This document shows positions 16,137 to 23,492 of a DNA stretch of 51,211 bases, one piece after another (the first letter of the stretch is position 1; each line of letters opens with the position of its first letter). Origin of the DNA: Effusibacillus consociatus (GTDB lineage: Bacteria > Bacillota > Bacilli > Tumebacillales > Effusibacillaceae); NCBI RefSeq assembly GCF_042652925.1, contig NZ_JBHSHC010000137.1, positions 1 through 51,211 of the forward strand, given 5' to 3'. The notes below the pieces were generated by a model. That model ran no database searches. It worked only from the letters and a program-made list of their open reading frames with translations, and was not told the origin of the DNA. Position numbers and translations under genes: made by a program.

Positions 16137-16168
16137 AAAAGTCCCCTTGTAACGGGTCTAATCAACAC
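16137..16168 (-). promoter_or_regulatory. CRISPR-repeat-like hairpin at the cas6 ribosome binding site
   Basis: In crRNA sense the sequence contains TAGACCCG, then TTA, then CAAGGGGACT. Both blocks (8 and 10 bases) are identical to the array repeat; only the loop is 2 bases shorter. The hairpin ends immediately before the cas6 Shine-Dalgarno GGGAGG, and its 5' end abuts the stop codon of the small peptide at 16169. Outside the core the match fades, and the final GAAAG of the repeat is missing. This is strong evidence for a Cas6 binding or cleavage site in the cas6 message, which could give negative feedback. The feedback itself is inference. Confidence 0.85.
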
Positions 16169-16258
16169 TCAGTTCCTTCGATTACGGATTGCCACAAAAA
16201 GAGCCCACAAAGCAATGATTAGTCCTGCAACACTTATGATAAGGGTCGCGGTTTGCAA
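16169..16258 (-). CDS. Small membrane peptide upstream of cas6
   Basis: A 29-residue frame starting at a TTG (16258) with AAAAAGGGGGG six bases upstream. The start QTATLIISVAGLIIALWA is a single hydrophobic helix, and the peptide ends with the basic tail IRNRRN. Size, one membrane segment and a positive tail are typical of type I toxin peptides and small membrane regulators. It is transcribed toward cas6 and its stop codon touches the repeat-like hairpin, so it may be on the cas6 message. The TTG start makes it less certain than the neighbouring 26-residue peptide. Confidence 0.5.
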   Translation of the reverse strand: MQTATLIISVAGLIIALWALFVAIRNRRN

Positions 16259-16273
16259 AACATTCCCCCCTTT

Positions 16274-16302
16274 TTGACAAAGGCGAATAATGAGGGTATG
16301 AT
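16274..16302 (+). promoter_or_regulatory. Near-consensus sigma-A promoter for a plus-strand RNA
   Basis: TTGACA (16274-16279), a 17-bp spacer, then TATGAT (16297-16302). This is the best promoter seen in the window and it points right, against all neighbouring genes. The expected start is near 16309, and no protein gene follows on that strand. Confidence 0.85.
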
Positions 16303-16308
16303 AGACAT

Positions 16309-16400
16309 AAGATGGAGTGTAGGGGAGGGCTTTCGCCCTCGCACCTACTGATTGAGTTGAGACTCTGACCGCGCTATCGGTTCAGGGTCTCTTGCTTTTT
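16309..16400 (+). ncRNA. About 92-nt antisense RNA, probable RNA antitoxin
   Basis: The RNA starts 6-7 bp after a strong promoter, has a first hairpin around GAGGGC-TTTC-GCCCTC (near 16324-16340), and ends in an intrinsic terminator: a hairpin from GAGAC at 16359 to GTCTC at 16391 followed by TTGCTTTTT. Its last 19 bases overlap the 3' end of the 26-residue peptide gene on the other strand, so the two transcripts converge and can pair at their 3' ends. This is the layout of TxpA/RatA and BsrG/SR4 in Bacillus, where the RNA silences the toxin message. Part of the RNA, 16330-16363, shares both ends with the CRISPR repeat (CTTTC and GTTGAGAC), in the antisense direction to the crRNA. Confidence 0.75.
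16359..16400 (+). terminator. Intrinsic terminator of the antisense RNA
   Basis: A 33-nt hairpin with arms GAGACTCTGACCG and CGGTTCAGGGTCTC (one or two mismatches) followed by TTGCTTTTT on the plus strand. The same hairpin lies around the stop codon of the convergent peptide gene on the minus strand. Confidence 0.85.
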
Positions 16401-16462
16401 CGGTAGTTGATGAACGCTGTCGCGAGGTTCACCAAAGCCGTAATCAGCAAGATCCACTCCAT
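16382..16462 (-). CDS. 26-residue membrane peptide, probable type I toxin
   Basis: The ATG at 16462 is preceded by AAAGGGGGTGGTACGG, a strong ribosome binding site. The peptide starts MEWILLITALVNLATAFI, one hydrophobic helix, and ends with the basic tail NYRKSKRP, the usual plan of TxpA/Fst/BsrG-like and 'putative holin-like' toxins that depolarise membranes. Its 3' end is overlapped by the convergent antisense RNA. An inverted repeat in the leader (GAGAGTGTTTATCACACCCTC at 16491-16511, a hairpin with GAG-GTGT arms) may fold the message. It lies between addA and cas6, inside the cas locus, where loss of the locus could release toxicity. The family assignment is by shape only. Confidence 0.7.
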   Translation of the reverse strand: MEWILLITALVNLATAFINYRKSKRP

Positions 16463-16577
16463 CCGTACCACCCCCTTTCGTTTGGGAGTGGAGAGTGTTT
16501 ATCACACCCTCAAGAAACAATATACCACAATTTTCTAGATTTGGACTCCATTTCTTTCAGCTATTGAGTTTCCCCAT
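16463..16577 (-). promoter_or_regulatory. Leader and promoter region of the toxin-like peptide
   Basis: This interval lies between the end of addA and the peptide start. It holds the ribosome binding site, the inverted repeat at 16491-16511, and A+T-rich sequence with TATATT on the minus strand that could be a -10 box. No clear -35 is seen, and no terminator for addA is recognisable. Confidence 0.4.
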
Positions 16578-19500
16578 TCACTTCCACTTTCTTCTGCCCA
16601 TCCAATACATCCGCTCCAACAATCTTTCCCTTTCCCCCTGATCAGAAGGCACTTCCACAAAAGTCCCCTTCGACGTCAAATACAACCCTGCCCGGTCAAC
16701 GTTCCATCCCAGAAGCTTCTCCACTACGTGAACGTACAACTGAACTTGCGGTGTATACCGCTGAATCACTTGTTGAACTTCCTTTTGGCTCCGGCATCCG
16801 TGCGTTTTGAAGTCTACCACAGTCGCACCCCCATCAGAACGCAGCCATACTTTGTCGATTACCCCGTTCAAGAGCAATCCGAATTCCTCCCCGAACAATC
16901 GAACAGCAAACGGAAGTTCACTGTAAGCAGTTGAAGCTTTCCGACACTCGGCATGAATGTCACTGTTGAGATAAGTCTCGATATCTCGCCCCAGTCTCTC
17001 CCAAGCAAGTTCAGCCACATTTGAACCGGTAATGCCCATAGAAGCCAGAGCCGCTTTTAAATGTCGCGAGTGAATCGTTTCCATATCATCATCACGCCTC
17101 AAATGCTCCAAGACAGAATGAAGCACATGTCCCCACTCATGCCCTTCAAGGGTGGCCTGCCTGTTATTACGCCTGCCAATTCTGATAGGAGAACAAGAGT
17201 CGGATGCCTTCTCCCCGGACAGAAGGTCTACCCAGTCCGTCACACTCCAAAGCCGGGAGGATTGAGACAATCTTGACAAATTCACTTTTCCCGATGAATG
17301 AATCAAATTAGGTGAAGCCGTGAATCTCGTGGTCTGTAATCCAATTTGCCCATCCCCGTCTTTCCGATGCACAAGCCCATCCCTTAAATTGTCGTTTCCA
17401 TGTTCTTCCCGGAATCGCACTCTTGGAACCACAGGAATGTCGTTCCGAATCCGAAGCTTCCATCCATTCCCCTCAATAATCCCTTGCCGCAATCCGCCTT
17501 CCCGCAACTCCGGAATCAGAAACGGCAGCCAGTCAAACCAGTTGGAGCATTCCTGCAAAGACTCCTTCTCCGAGAAAGCAGAAGCCGCTCCGGAGAGAAT
17601 TAACCGTTCCTGAGCCCTAGTGACTGCCACGTAGAATAACCGCATTTGCTCGGAGGTCATGGCTGTTTTCTCTTCTTCAACGGCTTTCGCATAACTTAGG
17701 GAAGGCCGCCAGGATTTCTCATTCTCATCGTAATATTTTGCGGTCAATCCCCAGGCATCGCTGAGATGGAGCCGTCCCATACCAGTCGTAAAACGGTGTG
17801 TGAGATCCGGAACAAAGACGATGGGAAACTGGAGTCCCTTCGCCGCATGGATGGTCATGATCCGAACCGCCCCTTTGGGAAAATGGCTTCCAGAATCCCC
17901 GTCCTTTTCGTTTTGCTCGATAACGCGATCCCACCATGCCAGCAAATCGGACAGATGAATTTCGCCTCGCTTTTCGGACTCCTCCGCCATGCGAACAATC
18001 CTGTCAAAGCTCGCCCCACCCAGCCTTTCGGCTATTCCTTCTTCGTAGAGCACCGCGTAAATCCAGTCGGCCAATCCCATTTCGTCATAGCGAGTCCGTA
18101 ACCATAAAAGAAGATCGTAAGCCTTTGCCAACCGTGCCTTGTCCTCGTCAGACAATTGGCTTTCGGCGCCCGCATCAAAGTTTAAAAATCCTTTCCCGAG
18201 TCCAACATTTTCCGCAAGCCTCCACAGCCCGTTATCCGTCAGGCCGACCAACGGTCCCCGCAAGTATCCCAGTAAGGCAAGATCATTTCCCGGATTCTCA
18301 ACCAAGCGCAAAAGATGATACAAATCCTGGACTTCCTGGCGTTCCCAATAGCCACGGTCTTCGTATACAACATACGGGATTCCGTACTTTTCCAATGCCT
18401 TAAGATATTTCGCAAGATGTGTCCGTGTCTGCAAGAGAATCGCAATGTGTCCCCACATAGCATGGCCCGTTTCCAGTATCCGTTTGGCAACCATGTCCGC
18501 TTCTGCTTGGCGTGTGTCTTCTTCACCGTCAAGAACAGGGATCAGGAGTTCTATGATGGGTTCCTCATCCACCGGTACCTCAATTCCCGCAATCGCCCCC
18601 TTATCGCCAAACAAAGTTTTTGTCATGTCTGACACAAAAGCAACCAAAGAGGCGCAGGACCGGAAGTTTTCGCGCAGTTGAATATACGCATCGGATTCCC
18701 CAAGCTGATTGCGTACCCGTTCGAATCCTCTGACGTCCGCCCCGCGAAAGCGATAGATCGACTGTCTCATATCCCCTACCATAAAGAGGGAAGTTTCCCC
18801 TTGCGCTCCCTCCTCCAACAATTCCAATACCGACTGCTGGATAGGACTCGTGTCTTGAAATTCATCGACTAAAATGTGGTTGTAAAGCTTCCCGTATTTG
18901 GCTCGTGTTACCTGGGACTGCCTCAGCACATGGTACGCTTTCCTTTGCAAATCCGCAAAGTCACACCACCCGTGTTCCTCTTTCAACTGGCGATAAGCGG
19001 AATCCAAGAGTTCCAACAGAGTCAGAAACTCCTGCCGGATAGCATCTGTTTGATCCTTGAGCAACTCCTTCCAAAGCCGCTCGTTCTTCCACACCGCCAA
19101 TTGCTCAAAGAGTGGCTTGGCTTCTTTTGCCACATTCCTTGAAACTTCCGAAAAAATTGCTCGGATGACCCTTTCCGATTCCGGGGAAGCCGAAGTTTGG
19201 CATGAAGCAGGCGAGTGCCAGTCAGTCTGGGGAAATTGCTCCCACGCAGACAAAATCGTCCGCATACGGGAAACTGTTCCAGCAGCTGTCACAGTTCCCG
19301 AATGATGCAGTCTTTTCAACCGGTTGATCACCGTCTTTACCTCTTCCCATTGAACCGTACGGTATGCCTCAATCGCAGTTTCCGTTTTTTCGCGTAAGAA
19401 GTCGATATCCCAAGGCCGTTCCCGCCACTGTTCATACAAAGTCAGAAGTAGTTCAGAGGACTCATCCAGACCGCAGGTTTCCACCCACTGCAGTACGTTA

Positions 19501-19886
19501 CTAAACCCCGAATCATAAATGAGCCGGTTCACCAGATCCCGCAATAACTGACGTGCCGTGGCTTCGTCGATTAACGCAAAAGCGGGATCCACATCCGCCA
19601 GCAGCGGATTTTCCCTGACAATTCTGCCACAAAAGCGATGAAAAGTAAGAATCGTTGCGTCCGTATGACCCAGCTTCTGTTCGACCCGTTGTTTCATTTC
19701 CAGGGCTGCCTGGTCGGTAAAAGTAAGAGCGAGGATCCTGTTTGCCGAGACTCCCCGTTCCTGTACGAGGTGACAAATTCTTTCCACCAAAACCCGGGTT
19801 TTTCCGGAACCCGCTCCCGCCGACACAAGGATTCGCGCATCTTTTGCTTCAACCGCCATCTGTTGCGATTCAGTCAATTTGCTCAT
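16578..19886 (-). CDS. addA: AddA-like helicase-nuclease in the CRISPR adaptation operon
   Basis: A 1102-residue UvrD/RecB-type superfamily 1 helicase with a C-terminal RecB nuclease domain. Seen: Walker A SAGAGSGKT at 22-30, TFTDQAALEMKQRV (Ia), DEFQDTSP (II), GDMRQSIYRFRGAD (III), MTIHAAKGLQFPIVFVPD (V) and VTRAQERL (VI), then nuclease motifs GVIDKVW, VVDFKTHG and QVQLYVHV near the end. Bacillus AddA is about 1230 residues, so this is slightly short. The start is the ATG at 19886 (MSKLTESQQMAV) with AGAGGTG seven bases upstream; the frame is open further up, but that part does not look like AddA. It overlaps addB by 17 bp. With AddB it would unwind and degrade DNA ends, which in other bacteria feeds spacer acquisition. 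Confidence 0.9.
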   Translation of the reverse strand: MSKLTESQQMAVEAKDARILVSAGAGSGKTRVLVERICHLVQERGVSANRILALTFTDQAALEMKQRVEQKLGHTDATILTFHRFCGRIVRENPLLADVDPAFALIDEATARQLLRDLVNRLIYDSGFSNVLQWVETCGLDESSELLLTLYEQWRERPWDIDFLREKTETAIEAYRTVQWEEVKTVINRLKRLHHSGTVTAAGTVSRMRTILSAWEQFPQTDWHSPASCQTSASPESERVIRAIFSEVSRNVAKEAKPLFEQLAVWKNERLWKELLKDQTDAIRQEFLTLLELLDSAYRQLKEEHGWCDFADLQRKAYHVLRQSQVTRAKYGKLYNHILVDEFQDTSPIQQSVLELLEEGAQGETSLFMVGDMRQSIYRFRGADVRGFERVRNQLGESDAYIQLRENFRSCASLVAFVSDMTKTLFGDKGAIAGIEVPVDEEPIIELLIPVLDGEEDTRQAEADMVAKRILETGHAMWGHIAILLQTRTHLAKYLKALEKYGIPYVVYEDRGYWERQEVQDLYHLLRLVENPGNDLALLGYLRGPLVGLTDNGLWRLAENVGLGKGFLNFDAGAESQLSDEDKARLAKAYDLLLWLRTRYDEMGLADWIYAVLYEEGIAERLGGASFDRIVRMAEESEKRGEIHLSDLLAWWDRVIEQNEKDGDSGSHFPKGAVRIMTIHAAKGLQFPIVFVPDLTHRFTTGMGRLHLSDAWGLTAKYYDENEKSWRPSLSYAKAVEEEKTAMTSEQMRLFYVAVTRAQERLILSGAASAFSEKESLQECSNWFDWLPFLIPELREGGLRQGIIEGNGWKLRIRNDIPVVPRVRFREEHGNDNLRDGLVHRKDGDGQIGLQTTRFTASPNLIHSSGKVNLSRLSQSSRLWSVTDWVDLLSGEKASDSCSPIRIGRRNNRQATLEGHEWGHVLHSVLEHLRRDDDMETIHSRHLKAALASMGITGSNVAELAWERLGRDIETYLNSDIHAECRKASTAYSELPFAVRLFGEEFGLLLNGVIDKVWLRSDGGATVVDFKTHGCRSQKEVQQVIQRYTPQVQLYVHVVEKLLGWNVDRAGLYLTSKGTFVEVPSDQGERERLLERMYWMGRRKWK

Positions 19887-22644
19887 ACAATGCACCTCTC
19901 TGTGCATATTCGTCCCGTCTGCAAACACCACGGTAAGAACAACGTCTGCATTCGGACAACTCGCGTGGGCGTGGTGCCGTATCGCCTTGCTCCATGCGCT
20001 TTACAAGATCAAATAGTTGCCCTGTGATCCTTTCCCTGAACTCATGAAATTGATCCCATGTCTCAAATTCGATGCTCCCTCCCTTGCCAGGATCCCGCAG
20101 AACGGCAAACCGCCCTCCGAGCGGTCGTTTGCCGTTCTGAACCAGTGAAAGGTACCCGATCAAGTACAAAGCCAGTTGGAACTCGCGTCCCTCTTCGACA
20201 TCACGCCTCGTTGGACTCGATGAAAGTTTGTAGTCTACAACAGAAAATCCTTCTTCGCTTTGATCCACCCGGTCGATCATGCCCGTGATCCGAACTTCCC
20301 GGTCTCCACTTTTTATAATAAGGGGGGCCGGGGTAGATGCCGCATCCATTTTCTCCGCATGCACACTGCCGAATCCCCACTCTGCCATCTGTTTGATTCC
20401 TTCTGTTTGAAGCAATAAGTTCGCTTCGGCTGCCACGAATTCAAGCAAATCCCGCTTCAGAATCCGGCATTGCCCTTCCCATTTCGGCCCGGAGAATCCA
20501 TACCTCCCCGCGAACTGCTGCAATCTCTCATCCAACAGTTCCTCCGTCCTGTCCATAAGTTCTTCTGTCGTCAAGACTGGTTCCGTGATCAACTTCCGCA
20601 GAACTTCGTGGGCAATACTTCCCACATCGACCGGCAAGAAGCCATCTTTCCGAACCGTCTTCTCCCTTACTGACAATACACTTTGTGCGAAAAACTTAAA
20701 GGGACATTTTGCGTACTGATTGATTCCCGTTACATGCAGAGGAGTTTGCGGATGGAAAAATTGGGGCTGTTGTACCTGTGCCTCTCCCTTTTTGACGTAA
20801 CCCTTTCGGTCGTTTCCGGTAGTAAAGAGCATCTTCGGGCTTACCTCGCGCTCCTGTTCGCCTAACCAGTCTGTAACATACCGTGAAATGACTGTCGTGT
20901 GACCGCGCTCTCCCCGGATCGGCCCGGAAAGTACGATATCCTTTTGTCCACTCTCAACCGCCCATTCAAAGAACCGGCGATCATCAGCTTCCTGTTCATC
21001 AGCACCAGGAACCATTAGACCAGTACCCTCCGTCTCCCTCTTGCATAAGTCCCAGATCCAGTGCGGGTCAAACGAACGAGGCCACAAATCTTCCACAAGA
21101 CCCAGTACATAAACAGTCGAGAATGCACCCCCGTAGATTTCATCCGGTTGACACACCCGAATACCATCCTCTTCCCTTCCTACCGTCAATTGGAATGTGG
21201 AAAGCCGTTCACGAAACCATTTCACAAATCGTTCCAATGAAATCTGCCGTTCACCTTCCGCCGCAAAAGCTGTTGCAATTTCACGCCTGGTCCTTAAACA
21301 ATTCCGTACCCCTTCATACTCCAGCATCAGCAGAGCATTGAACCGTAATCGGAATGCCGCCTTTTGATCCAGGTCAATCAGGAGGAGGCCCTGATCAAGA
21401 TAGCTCGTCCAGGTGTCAGATGCAGGTATCGATTGAACCCAACTGTTCAACCGGTACAAAAAGCGGATCCACTTTTCCGCATACATTTGACGTCGCTCAA
21501 CTTGTTCAGCCTCTGCCTCGCCATTTAAATATTCCAAACGTATGGTGCTTCTGGCGGCATGTCCCCGAAAAAGAGCGCTCCAATTGTGAAATCCCGACCG
21601 GACTCCTGATTCCTCAATGCGTTCACGTCCCCAAGCAGCGTCTTCCTCGGTGAGTCCCGCTATTGTTGGGTGTAGACGGGCACATTTTAAAAGGGAGCCT
21701 CTCTCCCAATCGTTCTTCTTCAACTGCAACAATGACAAAATTCTTTGGGCGACAGGCAGATGCAGCAGCGGGGTTGTCCTGTCACCCTGTACAGACAACC
21801 CTTGTGCCCGAAGTTCCCGTTTGACCCATTGGGAATAATAAGGATTCGGTGATACAACCAAGATCTCATTTTTCGAAACTCCTATATTCAGTTGAGTCAC
21901 AATATCGGCAACCACCGAACGAACTTCTTCATACACGGTGGCCCCAAATAGAAATCGAACCTTGTCGGCCTTGGTGGACAGATCTGTTGAAACGGGGGAC
22001 AGCAGAATGGACTCGGGAGCCATCTTCCTAATGCATTCAAGAAAAAGTTTGGCCCCAGGTGTATCCGGAAAGGCACCTTCTATTACAATGACATCAGTCA
22101 ATATTTCCTTCAGGTGATTCGACGTCTCAAGAATCTCACTGGCAATTCGGAAAACTTGCTCCGTTTCCTTATAGGGAAATTCCTTTTGGCGAACGCACGC
22201 AAGATAGGTTTCATAGACTTTGCGTAATTCCTGCAAGACCGATTCTTTGACCGTTGATAAAAAGAGGTCCCACTCCTCCCCCCGTCCTTTCTCCAAATCC
22301 TCGATCCACAAAGCGACCGATTTGTACATTCCCGCATGATGCAATCCCGTTTGCAAGCGGGGTACCTTGCCTTCTGCCTCAAGCTTCAGTAACATACTTT
22401 CCATAAGATCCTGCCGGATTCCCTGATCAATCCGGACGTATGCCTTTCCTCCCGCCTGGATAATTCGATCGGCAAGCTGGTTCAGAGTTGTCCAATGGAT
22501 TCCAATATAACCGCCGGCAGCATGGAGGAGTTGGCTTTTCCGTTGTTGAATAAGCAGATGGTGACTTCCGATGTACAGGACTTGCTTTCGTTCCCGGATC
22601 GCTTTTGCAAGAACTCGAATACACTCATCATTAGTAAATGTCAT
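19870..22644 (-). CDS. addB: AddB-like nuclease, short form without Walker A
   Basis: A 924-residue protein with an inactive-helicase-like body and a C-terminal PD-(D/E)XK nuclease of the Cas4/RecB kind. Iron-sulfur cysteines are Cys647 (QYAKCPFKFF) and Cys899, Cys902 and Cys908 (ECRRCSYRGVC). Nuclease residues are His679 in AHEVL, GMIDRVD near 788, VVDYKLS near 803, and a QLALYL helix. Bacillus AddB is about 1160 residues and starts with a GxxGSGKT loop. Here the first 60 residues contain no GK(S/T), and the protein begins where AddB would be just past that loop. The ATG has AGGAGGTACTGCA upstream and overlaps cas4 by 14 bp, so AddB is translationally coupled to Cas4. Confidence 0.87.
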   Translation of the reverse strand: MTFTNDECIRVLAKAIRERKQVLYIGSHHLLIQQRKSQLLHAAGGYIGIHWTTLNQLADRIIQAGGKAYVRIDQGIRQDLMESMLLKLEAEGKVPRLQTGLHHAGMYKSVALWIEDLEKGRGEEWDLFLSTVKESVLQELRKVYETYLACVRQKEFPYKETEQVFRIASEILETSNHLKEILTDVIVIEGAFPDTPGAKLFLECIRKMAPESILLSPVSTDLSTKADKVRFLFGATVYEEVRSVVADIVTQLNIGVSKNEILVVSPNPYYSQWVKRELRAQGLSVQGDRTTPLLHLPVAQRILSLLQLKKNDWERGSLLKCARLHPTIAGLTEEDAAWGRERIEESGVRSGFHNWSALFRGHAARSTIRLEYLNGEAEAEQVERRQMYAEKWIRFLYRLNSWVQSIPASDTWTSYLDQGLLLIDLDQKAAFRLRFNALLMLEYEGVRNCLRTRREIATAFAAEGERQISLERFVKWFRERLSTFQLTVGREEDGIRVCQPDEIYGGAFSTVYVLGLVEDLWPRSFDPHWIWDLCKRETEGTGLMVPGADEQEADDRRFFEWAVESGQKDIVLSGPIRGERGHTTVISRYVTDWLGEQEREVSPKMLFTTGNDRKGYVKKGEAQVQQPQFFHPQTPLHVTGINQYAKCPFKFFAQSVLSVREKTVRKDGFLPVDVGSIAHEVLRKLITEPVLTTEELMDRTEELLDERLQQFAGRYGFSGPKWEGQCRILKRDLLEFVAAEANLLLQTEGIKQMAEWGFGSVHAEKMDAASTPAPLIIKSGDREVRITGMIDRVDQSEEGFSVVDYKLSSSPTRRDVEEGREFQLALYLIGYLSLVQNGKRPLGGRFAVLRDPGKGGSIEFETWDQFHEFRERITGQLFDLVKRMEQGDTAPRPRELSECRRCSYRGVCRRDEYAQRGALYEQID

Positions 22645-23251
22645 TGCAGTACCTCCTGTATTCGCAGTCCGTACAACGGGAACGGGACTTTGGCTCAGGG
22701 AACGTCTCCTCCAGCATCATTCGTCGGATCGCGGACAACGAATCCTTTACGTGCTTTCGCATCGGGTCGGTGATCTTGATGATGTTGTAAGCCTTTGTGG
22801 GAATTTGATAAACGATTCCCTCACAAACCGGCACCTGGAAATGCTCTTCCAACAGCATCGCGTAGGCAGCCAATTGATATTTGGCATTCGTAAAAAGACC
22901 TTTTTCCGTATGCTTGAATTCTACCGGCAGATACTGGGTAACTCCCTTCTTCTCGTATGTAATAACCAGGTCGGGTTTTCCATATAATCCCAGGGTTTCA
23001 CTCTTCAATTGCAGGTGAAACAGCCTCTTTCCCTCAGTCAGTCCGTAAGAGCGATAACCCCGTCTCTTTTCGAGCCTGTCCAACTCCACATGTTCCTGGA
23101 CACCATGCTGCATTTTGTAGGTAATGGGCCTTGGCACCGGCATTACATAGAAATAATAGGGAATACGGGGACAATACAGGTATTGCTTCAAGTCTGTCAC
23201 ATTAAGCTCGATCTTATGGCCTTGTTCGAAAGCCTCACATGATTGAGACAT
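22631..23251 (-). CDS. cas4: Cas4 prespacer-processing nuclease
   Basis: A 206-residue iron-sulfur nuclease that trims prespacers and helps select PAM-adjacent DNA before Cas1-Cas2 integration. Cys27 in LYCPRIPYY and Cys193, Cys196 and Cys202 in RCTDCEYRRYC make the 4Fe-4S site. Nuclease residues are His49 or His54 (HGVQEHVE), Asp94 in GKPDLVI, and Glu111 and Lys113 in LPVEFKH, followed by the YQLAAYAMLL helix. The ATG has GAGGGAGATAGAGA upstream and overlaps the cas2 end by 17 bp. It shares the Cas4-type nuclease fold with the C-terminus of the next gene, addB. Confidence 0.95.
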   Translation of the reverse strand: MSQSCEAFEQGHKIELNVTDLKQYLYCPRIPYYFYVMPVPRPITYKMQHGVQEHVELDRLEKRRGYRSYGLTEGKRLFHLQLKSETLGLYGKPDLVITYEKKGVTQYLPVEFKHTEKGLFTNAKYQLAAYAMLLEEHFQVPVCEGIVYQIPTKAYNIIKITDPMRKHVKDSLSAIRRMMLEETFPEPKSRSRCTDCEYRRYCNDIY

Positions 23252-23489
23252 TCTCTATCTCCCTCGCTCGTTTCAGATCTTTGTCACACATCGGATACAT
23301 TTGGATATTTCCTACATCAACACCAAGGATTTTTTTCAGCCGAAAAAACAGTTCTTCCATTCGGTTACCCGTTAGCTCTCCCTTGAAAGCGCTGTACTGA
23401 ACCCGTTGCAGACCGTAGTCTTTGCATGCATTCGCCACTTTCAACCTGACACGATCGTTTTCCACGTCATAAATCACCAACACCTGCAC
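23235..23489 (-). CDS. cas2: Cas2 integration subunit
   Basis: An 84-residue ferredoxin-fold protein starting MQVLVIYDVENDRVRLKVA. The first strand ending in YD at residues 7-8 and the RVQYSAFKGEL segment are standard for Cas2. It is the structural bridge between Cas1 dimers in the integrase. The GTG start is 3 bp beyond the cas1 stop and its end overlaps cas4, placing it in the same message. Confidence 0.96.
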   Translation of the reverse strand: MQVLVIYDVENDRVRLKVANACKDYGLQRVQYSAFKGELTGNRMEELFFRLKKILGVDVGNIQMYPMCDKDLKRAREIENVSIM

Positions 23490-23492
23490 GGC

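Noticed and set aside
19886..19931. Fifteen extra N-terminal codons for addA
   Set aside because: They translate the overlapping end of addB, do not resemble AddA, and the ATG at 19886 has a good ribosome binding site.
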